Shown: in pieces, positions 1 through 7,678 of the stretch
How positions within the stretch are numbered: the first letter of the stretch is position 1
Layout of the letters: each line of letters starts with the position of its first letter
DNA from: Psychromonas sp.
Lineage (GTDB): Bacteria > Pseudomonadota > Gammaproteobacteria > Enterobacterales > Psychromonadaceae
Assembly: GCA_023145575.1 (NCBI GenBank)
Contig: JAGLDN010000354.1
Span: 1 to 14,506, forward strand
Reading direction: 5' to 3'
DNA: 14,506 nt
Translations under genes and position numbers: made by a program
Notes under the pieces: generated by a model
What the model was told of the DNA's origin: nothing
What the model saw: the letters and a program-made list of their open reading frames with translations, nothing else
Database searches by the model: none

Positions 1-92
1 TAACGCAGTTAATCATCGAGAGGGCAATTTTATGCCGAGCACCTTGGTACTATTTCCCTTGCTGAATTTGCACTTTTACGTCAAATGTCTAT
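1..92. mobile_element. Right end of a TA-MITE copy, cut by the window edge
   Basis: This stretch repeats 10933-11024 with scattered mismatches, from the TAACGCAGTTAATC hairpin arm, through ATCGAGAGGGCAATTTTATG, to the terminal CTTTTACGTCA. In the intact copy the end reads CACATGGGTA followed by TA; here it has drifted to AATGTCTA followed by TA. It is therefore the right-hand part of the same element, with its left part outside the window. No coding potential is evident. The copy looks older than the one at 10712-11023 because its terminal repeat is eroded. Confidence 0.8.
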
Positions 93-560
93 AAGACCAT
101 CATTGTAATCGAATCATATGAAATTACGTATGGCATTACCTCAGTTTGCCTACATGACTCAAATTGTCTCATTAGAAATCCATTATTAGATCTGTAGCAC
201 GGTCAAATAGAAGATGTTAAATCAACACAGGCTTTCAAGTCGCAGAGTAAAGCAAAAGTTCCGAAATTAAACAAGGGAGTCGGGTTGTCAGAGCCTATAA
301 TGAGAATTGATAATGACGTTGACTGTTGCTTGCTTTATGTGCATCCTTGTTTTTTTATAATGACTAACTTTAATCGTAATCCTGCAGCATTGAGAATAGT
401 TTACTTGAAGATTCAGGTGCACTCCAAAAGTTTCGAATGCTCATTGGGGATGGGAAATAACTGTAAATAGATTTGTACCTGTGACCTTTGAGAATTTTGC
501 TCATTTAAAAAAACAATTTGCAATTTAAAATGAGGAGTTCAGATTACTCGTATGCAATCT
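93..560. other. Gene-free stretch, nothing recognised
   Basis: No open frame here resembles a family I know. The longest reading on the plus strand is an open frame of about 90 codons ending near 473. It has no convincing ribosome binding site, contains several cysteines and an isoleucine/phenylalanine-rich patch, and has no motif. Given the decayed elements on either side, this is most likely degraded mobile DNA or an old pseudogene. Confidence 0.5.
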
Positions 561-680
561 CATTATCTTACAGGAAAGCCACAAAAGGATTAACCCATCT
601 AATAGTTGATAGCTCGAATATTTTACGCCCTATTATCATTATCGAGTTCGTACGTGATATTGCATCTTGAGGTGGAGACT
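560..680. repeat. Degenerate relative of the 412-bp MITE right half
   Basis: The run CGCCCTATTATCATTATCGA at 628-647, followed by an ATTGCATCTTG block about 15 bases later, parallels the right end of the element at 13005-13416 (CGCCTTATTATGATTATCGA, then GTTGCATCTTG). The sequence just upstream (CACAAAAGGATTAACC, then GTTGATAG) also resembles the matching part of that element, but without its 12-bp hairpin. The terminal GGGTA is not preserved, so the borders are approximate. This is a decayed copy by pattern only; no alignment was run. Confidence 0.5.
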
Positions 681-810
681 CATCAGTACAACGCCCCCAA
701 AATCAAATTAAATACTCTTTTTGTGTTATTTACTTTTCGAATGATTATCGAGAGCGCGTTGGTTAATAACTTACCTTACAGACGTTACATTTTTCAGTCA
801 CATGATGCGA

Positions 811-2076
811 TTAACCATAAACCGGATGCGCTTTACAAAATTTAGCAACTTTTACTTTAACAGCTTCAATCGTTGTTGCTAATTTTTCTTCATCTTTAAT
901 CACATCAAGTATATCGCACATCCATGATGTTAACAGAGCACAATCCTCAATACTTGCACCACGTCGCGTGATCGCAGGGGTGCCGATACGCAAACCAGAG
1001 GTTACAAATGGAGATCGTGGATCATTCGGTACTGAATTCATATTAACCGTAATATGTGCTAAACCAAGTGCAGAATCAGCTTCTTTACCCGTGATATTTT
1101 GCGCGATTAAATCGACTAAGAATAAATGGTTTTTAGTACCATTAGACACGATTTTATAACCGCGCTCTTGAAAGACTTTAACCATTTCTTTTGCATTATC
1201 TAACACATTTTGTTGATAAATTTTAAATTCAGGCTCTGCACATTCTTTAAATGAAACAGCTTTTGCAGCAATAATGTGCATTAAAGGGCCGCCTTGACCA
1301 CCAGGAAATACAGCAGAATTAAGTTTCTTTTCAAGATCTGCATTTACTTTTGCTAAAATCAAACCGCCACGCGGACCACCTAATGTTTTATGTGTTGTTG
1401 TTGTCACAACATCAGCAAAAGGCACTGGATTTGGGTATAGCCCCACAGCAATTAACCCTGCAACATGCGCCATATCTACAAACAGGTAAGCACCTACTTT
1501 ATCAGCAATTTCACGGAATTTAGCCCAATCAACGATACCAGAATAAGCAGAAAATCCAGCAATGATCATCGTTGGTTTATGCTCAATCGCTAGCCGTTCA
1601 ACCTCATCATAATCTAGCTCGCCAGTATCAGCTTTAATACCGTATTGCACTGCATTATACATTTTTCCTGAAAAGTTAACGTGTGACCCATGTGTTAAAT
1701 GACCACCATGCGCAAGGCTCATACCTAAAATAGTATCACCTGGTTTACAAAGTGCTTGATACACAGCCGCATTGGCTTGAGAGCCTGAATGTGGCTGAAC
1801 ATTTGCATAATCAGCTCCAAACAATGATTTTGCACGTTCAATCGCTAACGTTTCCGTGATATCAACATACTCGCAACCACCATAATAACGCTTACCTGGA
1901 TAACCTTCCGCATATTTATTGGTTAACTGAGTACCTTGTGCTTCCATGACGCGTGGACTGGTGTAATTTTCCGAAGCAATAAGTTCTATATGCGTTTCTT
2001 GACGTGCCATCTCATCAGTTATCGACGACCATAATTGTGGGTCATAATCTGCAATATTCATATTTCGTTTAAACAT
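811..2076 (-). CDS. glyA: Serine hydroxymethyltransferase
   Basis: PLP enzyme interconverting serine and glycine with tetrahydrofolate, the main cytosolic source of one-carbon units. The 421 residues match the family length (about 417) and align along their whole length with enterobacterial GlyA from my memory of it: IELIASENYTSP at 30-41, NKYAEGYPGKRYYGG at 53-67, QPHSGSQAN at 94-102, and the PLP-binding lysine at K230 in TTTTHKTLGGPRGG. The ATG start is supported by AGGAGA five bases upstream (2082-2087) and by the conserved N-terminus (MNIADYD after four residues). One oddity is ITVNMNSVPND at 342-352, where most GlyA proteins have a lysine in place of M346. The gene stands alone, with a repeat-rich stretch on each side. 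Confidence 0.98.
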   Translation of the reverse strand: MFKRNMNIADYDPQLWSSITDEMARQETHIELIASENYTSPRVMEAQGTQLTNKYAEGYPGKRYYGGCEYVDITETLAIERAKSLFGADYANVQPHSGSQANAAVYQALCKPGDTILGMSLAHGGHLTHGSHVNFSGKMYNAVQYGIKADTGELDYDEVERLAIEHKPTMIIAGFSAYSGIVDWAKFREIADKVGAYLFVDMAHVAGLIAVGLYPNPVPFADVVTTTTHKTLGGPRGGLILAKVNADLEKKLNSAVFPGGQGGPLMHIIAAKAVSFKECAEPEFKIYQQNVLDNAKEMVKVFQERGYKIVSNGTKNHLFLVDLIAQNITGKEADSALGLAHITVNMNSVPNDPRSPFVTSGLRIGTPAITRRGASIEDCALLTSWMCDILDVIKDEEKLATTIEAVKVKVAKFCKAHPVYG

Positions 2077-2124
2077 GTACTTCTCCTACATTAATACAAA
2101 TCGCAATACGTAATGTATCCTACT

Positions 2125-2153
2125 ATTTTAAGATAAATTACTGGTGCCTTGAA
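2125..2153 (-). promoter_or_regulatory. Candidate glyA promoter
   Basis: On the minus strand TTCAAG (2148-2153) and TAAAAT (2125-2130) are separated by 17 bases, with the -10 box 48 bases from the glyA ATG. The -35 match is poor, so this is only the best-looking candidate in an AT-rich leader. I saw no clear PurR or MetR operator. Confidence 0.3.
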
Positions 2154-2440
2154 AGTTTTCTGATATAACTATAATTCAGGTTAAGCTTGCTTGTATTAAT
2201 AGTCATCAATATGGCAGCCATTGATACACAGTATTGAATTTTTGTCATTAACATTACAAATTAATTGACTATATTAAGTCAATTTAACAAAGATAGCTAA
2301 AAATAAACAAAAACAATTAAATTGCGGTAGCTGTGAGTATTGCCTATCTAGAATTTAGGTTAACTATTTTAATAATTATACCTTTGTTACCTCAAAATTA
2401 AAAGTCAGATAGGTAAATAGGTAAATATAAACCAATAGAA
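2154..2440. other. Gene-free AT-rich spacer upstream of glyA
   Basis: About 290 bases with frequent stops in all frames and no recognisable protein remnant. It lies between the glyA leader and a repeat fragment. It contains an imperfect AT-rich inverted repeat (ATTGACTATATTAAGTCAAT near 2263-2282), which could be a binding site or chance in this composition. Confidence 0.4.
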
Positions 2441-2500
2441 ATGCACCAAGGCAGTCAAATTGCAATGGCACTGTCGATGATTAACTGCGTTATATCCATG
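2441..2500. repeat. Fragment of the TA-MITE family, inverted orientation
   Basis: TCGATGATTAACTGCGTTA at 2474-2492 is the exact reverse complement of the block just inside the right half of the element at 10712-11023 (10933-10951) and of its relative at the window start. The preceding GCACCAAGG and AAATTGC also echo that element read in reverse. A CCATGTTAC next to it resembles a terminal repeat but is not in the expected position. The fragment abuts the IS66 remnant, so one element may have been truncated by the other. Confidence 0.65.
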
Positions 2501-2504
2501 TTAC

Positions 2505-3642
2505 TTTGAAATACAACGTCAAATCGGCAAATTGCCAAAGCGCAATTATGAGACGGTTGAAATTAAAAAGCGAAAAATCATCGACATTGAGGCCAACACA
2601 TTTATCACCGAATATCAGTCTGATGCGCCAATCAACACGGAGACGGGTAAAAAACACAGCGATGATTTGCCTGATAGTGCACCTAAAACAGTACGATATG
2701 GCGATAAATTTAAGAGGCATATCGTGTACATGTCGCAATACCAATTATTACCTTACCATCGCGTGAATTCATTTTTTCTGGCAAAATGGGCATCACTATT
2801 TAGGTATCGCAATTAGTGTTGTCTCAATCTATAATTTTAATAAAACAGTTTACGAAGCCCTCAGTAATTTTGAAAAAATAAGTAAAAGCATTGGTCAGCG
2901 CGACAATTGCACATATTGATGAAACAGGGATCAACACTGCAGATCAGGATCACTGGCTACACGTGACTTCAAATGAAGCGTGAACTTTTTATTACCCTCA
3001 TAAAAAGCGCAGTACAGAAGCAATAAACGATATTGAAATGTCGCCCCAATTCAAAGGTGTTTTGTACCATGATCTCTGAAAACCTTATTATTGCCACACA
3101 GAATCTCAGCAATCTCTTTATAACGCCCATCAATTGCGTGAGTTTACATGTGCTTAGGAGCAAGATAAAGAAGTATGGGCTAAAAAGATCCTTTAATTTT
3201 TAGTTCATAAAAACGGAAAAGTGAAATGTGTTGATAACTGGGAGGATCAAACACAGGCTATGAAATTCAGGGCAGCCTCATGAAACATTAAAAGAAAGAG
3301 AAGTAAAATGTCCCGCACCAACACAAGCAAATAGGGTACATAAAAGAAGAAGAATAAAACAAAGTAACGCTAGAAACTTACTTGAACGGCTTATTAATTT
3401 TGCAGATGATGTGTTACATTTTATGGTAGAGAAGGTATCAATAAACTTCTTGAGCCTGATCTTCACATGACAAAGTACACAAACAAATATTAGGCCGCCT
3501 TCAAAGTGAATTAGGCGCGATGAAGCACTGTAGGATCCGTGGTTATTTGTCCTCTTGCAGGTAGCAAGCAGTAAGCTCTAGTGGACCTATGGCGCTATTA
3601 TTCAAAAACGAATTGCCAGAATTTGATAAAAATCAAGAGTAA
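2505..3642 (+). pseudogene. Degenerate IS66-family transposase (tnpC)
   Basis: Joining frames recovers an IS66 TnpC read: KKRKIIDIEANTF, then YMSQYQLLPYHRV (2727-2765), the DDE first aspartate in HIDETG (codon 2918-2920), YYPHKKR, SPQFKGVLYHDL, the second aspartate region with KPYY, LYNAHQLREF, NARNLLERL, LEPDLHMTK with the third acidic residue (codon 3452-3454), RIRGYLSSCR and ELPEFDKNQE before TAA at 3640. It is dead: several frameshifts, a tryptophan codon turned to TGA at 3077-3079 (in HDxWKPY) and another to TAG at 3155-3157 (AWEQDK). The N-terminal part and the tnpA/tnpB partners are missing, and no terminal inverted repeats were found. The catalytic positions are still readable, so decay is intermediate. 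Confidence 0.9.
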
Positions 3643-3650
3643 TCATTAAA

Positions 3651-4802
3651 TTACGCTGAATGGTTACAAAATAAGTTTATTAAATCATTTAGGTACCTAT
3701 GGCCAAGTGTGGTAACTTCCCAGTGATCACTGTACTTTACAAGTAATTTTTTATCAATTGCGCGAGTAATTGGCTGATCAATATCCTTGAGGATTAACCC
3801 TGTATATGATTTAAATTCATCAAATGTAATTGGCTGAAATAACCTTAAACGGTTAATCATATACTCAAATGCAATTTCACCTCGAACAACACTTATTCTA
3901 TTGTTTAAAAAAGAACGTTGCTTATCTAAATAACCTTTAGGATGCTTTATTTTTGTGGTGCGAATTATTTTATGTTCAAGTGGCAGAGTGAATTTTCCAT
4001 GGGCTCCACAACCAATACCGATGTAATCTCCAAATGTCCAGTAATTTAAGTTATGTTCGCATTCAAAACCTTGTTGACTATAACCTGATATTTCATATTG
4101 CCGATAACCATTTTCTGCCAATAATTTTTGTCCAGCCTCTTCAATATCCCATAACAAATCATCATTAGGTAGTATTGGTTGAGAATAAAAATATGGGGTA
4201 TTTTGCTCAACAGTTAACTGATACCATGAAATGTGCATTGGTTTTAAATCGATAGCGGTTTGTAAATCACTTATTGCATCGCTTAGGGTTTGTGATGGTA
4301 ATCCATGCATTAAATCAAGATTAAAACTGTTAATTTTGACATTTAATGCATTAATCGCCGCATTTTTCGCTTCTTGAGGATCATGGATTCTGCCAAGATG
4401 TGTCAATTTATCTTGCTGAAAACTTTGTACGCCAAAAGAAAATCGGTTAACTCCCGCCGCTTTAAAATCGCATATTTTTTTATTTTCAATTGTCCCAGGA
4501 TTTGCTTCTAGCGTGATTTCAATTGAATTTCTAAACGGAATAAGTACTGCAATATTTTTTAATAAACGCTCAATACCATCAGCAGAAATTAAACTCGGCG
4601 TGCCACCACCAATGAATATAGAGCATAATTCGCGACCTTGAACATAAACTAAATCCTGTTTAAGATCTTCTATTAAAGCTTGTAGGTACTCACGTTCAGG
4701 AATATCGCCTTGTAATTTATGTGAATTAAAATCACAATAAGGGCATTTTTCAATGCACCAAGGGATGTGAATATAGAGGCTTAATGGTGGGAGCTGCAAC
4801 AC
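3651..4802 (-). CDS. hemW: HemW, radical SAM heme chaperone
   Basis: Radical SAM protein of the HemN-like family; HemW proteins bind heme and are not coproporphyrinogen oxidases. The 383 residues match the family (378 in E. coli). The [4Fe-4S] motif is C16-x3-C20-x2-C23 in IPWCIEKCPYCDF, followed by phenylalanine where true HemN has a further cysteine. GGGTPS near 64-70 is the SAM-binding glycine motif, and NLNYWTFGDYIGIGCGAHGK is typical HemW. The start is GTG: the rdgB TAA stop is in frame with hemW just two codons upstream (TAA-TCA-GTG), so no earlier start is possible, and the GTG aligns with the E. coli N-terminus. Only three bases separate it from rdgB and no strong Shine-Dalgarno is visible, which suggests translational coupling. 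Confidence 0.96.
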   Translation of the reverse strand: MLQLPPLSLYIHIPWCIEKCPYCDFNSHKLQGDIPEREYLQALIEDLKQDLVYVQGRELCSIFIGGGTPSLISADGIERLLKNIAVLIPFRNSIEITLEANPGTIENKKICDFKAAGVNRFSFGVQSFQQDKLTHLGRIHDPQEAKNAAINALNVKINSFNLDLMHGLPSQTLSDAISDLQTAIDLKPMHISWYQLTVEQNTPYFYSQPILPNDDLLWDIEEAGQKLLAENGYRQYEISGYSQQGFECEHNLNYWTFGDYIGIGCGAHGKFTLPLEHKIIRTTKIKHPKGYLDKQRSFLNNRISVVRGEIAFEYMINRLRLFQPITFDEFKSYTGLILKDIDQPITRAIDKKLLVKYSDHWEVTTLGHRYLNDLINLFCNHSA

Positions 4803-4805
4803 TGA

Positions 4806-5408
4806 TTAACCGAATTCCGCTTTAAGTTGGTGTACTAATAATGTAAGTGCCTGCCCACGGTGGCTTAATTCATGTTTGCGTTGTTTAGAAAGCTGTGCAG
4901 ATGAACATTGATCGCTTTCCACCCAAAAAATTGGGTCATATCCAAAACCGCGATTACCAATTGGAGCATCCATTATTCGCCCTTCCCATGTTCCTTGACA
5001 AATAATAGGTGTTGGATCAAGGTGGTGTCGCATGTGAACAAGTACACAGCGAAAACGAGCCCTACGTTGTTGTTTTTTTATACCATTGAGATGGGCAAGA
5101 AGTAAATCAATATTTTGTCGGTCGCTGGCAGATTGACCTGCATAACGTGCAGAATAAATACCTGGCTTACCGAGTAAATAATCGACTTCTAAACCCGAAT
5201 CATCCGCAATTGTAGGAAGTCCTGTTACTTTTGCTGCATGGCGAGCTTTGATAATGGCATTTTCAACAAATGTAGTGCCTGTCTCAGAAATATTTGATAC
5301 CTTGAAATGAGTTTGCGGGATCACTTCAATCGATAAGCTGTTTAATATTTCGCTCATTTCTTTGACCTTGCCGTTATTACCCGTAGCAAGTACCCATTTT
5401 TTCCTCAT
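4806..5408 (-). CDS. rdgB: XTP/dITP pyrophosphatase (RdgB/HAM1 family)
   Basis: Hydrolyses non-canonical purine triphosphates (dITP, XTP, ITP) to monophosphates, keeping them out of DNA and RNA. The 200 residues compare with 197 in E. coli. Visible motifs are the N-terminal LATGNNGKVKE, ETGTTFVENAIIKARHAAK at 42-60, the ADDSGL catalytic/metal motif with D69-D70, GIYSARYAG, GNRGFGYDPIF near 150-160 and the C-terminal SHRGQAL. The ATG is 11 bases after the stop of the DUF4426 gene and has a weak ribosome binding site, so it probably depends on upstream translation. It is the middle gene of the DUF4426-rdgB-hemW unit, an order common in gammaproteobacteria. Confidence 0.97.
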   Translation of the reverse strand: MRKKWVLATGNNGKVKEMSEILNSLSIEVIPQTHFKVSNISETGTTFVENAIIKARHAAKVTGLPTIADDSGLEVDYLLGKPGIYSARYAGQSASDRQNIDLLLAHLNGIKKQQRRARFRCVLVHMRHHLDPTPIICQGTWEGRIMDAPIGNRGFGYDPIFWVESDQCSSAQLSKQRKHELSHRGQALTLLVHQLKAEFG

Positions 5409-5419
5409 TGTAAGCTTTG

Positions 5420-5842
5420 TTATTCGACATAAAATTTATGCTTAAATACTAATCTATTATTTTTATTCTCAGTTTTTATTTGAATATCAAAATTGACCAT
5501 TTCTCTATCTGTGAATTGATACGGCGCAATATAATAGATTGCATCACCCTCAGTAATTTCTTTAAATTTAAGTGGAATTGATTGGCCAATAAGATTTTTT
5601 CCTGTGCCGGTTATTGTCGCTTTTTGTGCTTTTAATTTTTTAGATTTATCACGTACCGTAATGTTCACTAAACCAATGTGTTTGCTACGTTGAAGGCCAT
5701 AGGTTTTAGCTATGTTAGCCTGTATGAATGTTGAAGGTAACGCGGTATAGCTCACTTCTAAATTACCAAATTCGCGTGACTGTGCAAATAATGAAGCGCT
5801 CATGAAAAGCATAAGCATAATTAATATTTTGATCTTTTTCAT
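5420..5842 (-). CDS. DUF4426 family exported protein
   Basis: A 140-residue protein with a classical signal peptide: lysines at 2, 3 and 5, a hydrophobic core, and a likely signal peptidase I site after A20 in SASLFA-QS. There is no lipobox cysteine. The mature part begins REFGNLEVSYTALPSTFI and is rich in predicted beta strands, fitting a small periplasmic beta-sandwich-like domain. Assignment to DUF4426 rests on size, sequence feel and position next to rdgB, where this family usually sits. AAGGG lies about seven bases before the ATG. Its function is unknown in the family. A 132-base gap upstream may hold its own promoter for this protein, rdgB and hemW. Confidence 0.85.
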   Translation of the reverse strand: MKKIKILIMLMLFMSASLFAQSREFGNLEVSYTALPSTFIQANIAKTYGLQRSKHIGLVNITVRDKSKKLKAQKATITGTGKNLIGQSIPLKFKEITEGDAIYYIAPYQFTDREMVNFDIQIKTENKNNRLVFKHKFYVE

Positions 5843-5954
5843 TGTTCTACCCTTATATTTTTAGAAAGTTGTCCATCAGTTCAGGCAATTTATGCTTAAT
5901 AAATTGATGGTGCCCGTTCATATAAATTATCGGATCTGAAATTTTACTTTGAAG

Positions 5955-5977
5955 TAGTATGGCAATAAAGCATACTA
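5955..5977 (-). other. Hairpin overlapping the yggT stop
   Basis: TAGTATG (5955-5961) and CATACTA (5971-5977) form a 7-bp stem around a 9-base loop, including the yggT TAG stop. No U-run follows on the minus strand, so an intrinsic terminator is unlikely. It may protect the yggT transcript end or slow transcription into the DUF4426 leader. Confidence 0.35.
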
Positions 5978-6520
5978 TGAAATCAAACGATTAATCAAAT
6001 CGCTGGTCAAATACTCAACAAATTGTAGCGCGATTAATACGACTATCATTGAAAGATCCAATCCACCAATCGGTGGAATAACACGTCTCACAGGCGATAA
6101 TAATGGTTCAGATAATTGAATCATAACCGCTTCAATCGGGTTATCTCCCCTGCTCACCCAGCTTAATATTGCACGCAGTATTAATACCCAAAAAATTAAT
6201 TTAAAAACGGCTGTAATTAAAACAATACCACCAGAGGTTAAAATAACTTGCCAGTTAAAGAAGCCATTCCTTATCATGGTTAGCGCAAACACTTTTAAAC
6301 ATGCAACGAAAAAAGCAAAGAAAATAGCCGCTAAATCCAAGCCGGCAACAGTTGGCATCACTCGTCGAAGCGGCCCGACGATGGGTTGTGTGACTTTGAC
6401 AACAAATTGGCTGAAGGGATTATAAAAATCAGCGTGGGCAACTTGCAGCCAAACGCGGATCAGCACAAGCATAATATATATATCAAAAATAGTATCGACT
6501 AAAAAATTAATTGCATTCAT
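5975..6520 (-). CDS. yggT: YggT family membrane protein
   Basis: Integral inner-membrane protein of 181 residues (E. coli YggT 188) built from two YGGT repeats. Each repeat has a hydrophobic helix, then a conserved loop and another helix. Repeat 1 carries DFYNPFSQFVVKVTQPI and GPLRRVMP near 31-60; repeat 2 carries SWVSRGDNPIEAVM, then LSEPLLSPVRRVIPPIGG. The family has been linked to osmotic tolerance and membrane-associated functions, but the mechanism is unsettled. The ATG at 6518-6520 is preceded by AAGAGAAA; a second ATG four bases upstream is out of frame. The stop is TAG. It is the third gene of the minus-strand block, 127 bases after proC, with a hairpin in the gap. Confidence 0.95.
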   Translation of the reverse strand: MNAINFLVDTIFDIYIMLVLIRVWLQVAHADFYNPFSQFVVKVTQPIVGPLRRVMPTVAGLDLAAIFFAFFVACLKVFALTMIRNGFFNWQVILTSGGIVLITAVFKLIFWVLILRAILSWVSRGDNPIEAVMIQLSEPLLSPVRRVIPPIGGLDLSMIVVLIALQFVEYLTSDLINRLIS

Positions 6521-6577
6521 TCATTTCTCTTTTATGTTAAATTAAAAGTTAACTGGTGTTTGTCTTGAAAATCTAGT

Positions 6578-6613
6578 CTTGCAATCCTCTAGAGCATTTA
6601 TGTCTCTTGCAAG
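6578..6613 (-). terminator. Possible weak terminator or hairpin between proC and yggT
   Basis: CTTGCAA (6578-6584) and TTGCAAG (6607-6613) form a 7-bp inverted repeat with an internal AGAG/CTCT that could extend or compete with the stem. On the minus strand a short ATTTTC follows after a few bases, which is a poor U-tract. It may only attenuate read-through from proC into yggT. Confidence 0.3.
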
Positions 6614-6647
6614 ATAGACATGAGTGATCAATAAAAATAAAGAAGAA

Positions 6648-7469
6648 TTATAACTGAATTTCCATTTCTTTGCCACGATCTACTGCTGCTTGCATTGCTT
6701 TCTTAATAGACTCTGGCACTTTAAATGTTGACATTAGGTTTATTGCCTCAGCCGTTACGCCACCTTGAGAGGTTACATTTTGACGTAATGTTGCTAAACT
6801 CAAATGCGTATTATTGGCAACCATTTCAGCACTTCCAATTGCCGATTGCTGCACTAATAGACGCGCTTCTTGCGAACTAAATCCCAGTTCAACGGCTTTT
6901 TCTTGCATGGCCTGCATAAACAAAAAAAAGTAGGCGGGCGAAGATCCTGATGTTGCAATAATTGCATTAATCATACTCTCTTTTTCAACCCAAAGTGTTT
7001 TACCTACAACATCCATTAAATTAGTAGCAAAATCTCTATCGGCTTTTGATACTCTAGGCGGTGCAAAAAGCCCTGTCATTCCTTTTTGAATTAAAGCAGG
7101 TGTATTTGGCATAGTACGGATAATCGCAACATTGCCTAATAACGATACGAGACGATCAACACAAACCCCAGCAATAATTGAAATAATCAGCTTATTTTCA
7201 AAATTCGCTCCATCATCAATCATTGCTTGGCATACTTCTGCCATTATTTGAGGTTTAACCGCTAAAACAATAACATCAGCCCAATAAACTGCTCGTTGAT
7301 TATGCTGGCTCGTTTTTATCGTTAGCTTCTCTGCTAATTTTTCTGTATTGTTCAAACTTGGGGCGCAAGCCAAAATACAATCAGCAGGATAACCATCTTT
7401 CACAATACCATAAATAATACTTGATGCCATATTACCTGCGCCAATAAAGGCTATTTTTTTATGCTGCAT
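6648..7469 (-). CDS. proC: Pyrroline-5-carboxylate reductase
   Basis: Last step of proline synthesis: reduces 1-pyrroline-5-carboxylate to proline with NAD(P)H in the cytosol. The 273 residues compare with 269 in E. coli. It has an N-terminal Rossmann fold with IGAGNMA at 9-15, VLAVKPQ near 70, and RTMPNTPALIQKGMTGL. The C-terminal dimer/substrate domain contains TSGSSPAYFFLFMQAM (usually SGSGPAY) and VTSQGGVTAEA. The ATG is preceded by AAAGGTAAAGA, a reasonable ribosome binding site, and the N-terminus aligns with the family. It follows yggS after a 209-base gap, unusually long for this pairing, so it may have its own promoter. Confidence 0.97.
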   Translation of the reverse strand: MQHKKIAFIGAGNMASSIIYGIVKDGYPADCILACAPSLNNTEKLAEKLTIKTSQHNQRAVYWADVIVLAVKPQIMAEVCQAMIDDGANFENKLIISIIAGVCVDRLVSLLGNVAIIRTMPNTPALIQKGMTGLFAPPRVSKADRDFATNLMDVVGKTLWVEKESMINAIIATSGSSPAYFFLFMQAMQEKAVELGFSSQEARLLVQQSAIGSAEMVANNTHLSLATLRQNVTSQGGVTAEAINLMSTFKVPESIKKAMQAAVDRGKEMEIQL

Positions 7470-7661
7470 CGTTCTTTACCTTTACTAATGACAATCAATA
7501 TACCCATGATACTGGTTAAAATAAGCCATTGTTTCGTTGAAAATTTTTTAAAGGGAACGTTAATTCTCCCGATACATAATTAATCAGATGAAGTACTACA
7601 AATACAGTAACTTTGATCGGAAATTGATTTATTTAAATGCTTTCTATTTGATAATAAACTT

Positions 7662-7678
7662 CAATGCCAATGGCATTG
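7662..7678 (-). terminator. Hairpin directly after the yggS stop
   Basis: CAATGCC (7662-7668), loop AAT, GGCATTG (7672-7678) is a perfect 7-bp stem beginning at the base after the yggS TAA on the minus strand. The sequence that follows, AAGTTTATTATC, is only moderately T-rich. It could be an intrinsic terminator or 3'-end stabiliser separating yggS from proC, in line with the 209-base gap. Confidence 0.45.

Noticed and set aside
606..845. 79-codon plus-strand frame near the glyA end
   Set aside because: It overlaps the glyA 3' end in antisense, covers a decayed repeat, and shows no family motif.
2506..2816. Two open frames of 86 and 94 codons as independent genes
   Set aside because: The 94-codon frame is a surviving piece of the IS66 transposase (SQYQLLPY motif) and the other is its shadow.
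3077..3157. TGA read as tryptophan (alternative genetic code)
   Set aside because: TAG also occurs at conserved Trp positions, intact genes use TGG for Trp, and yaaA ends at TGA, so these are lesions.
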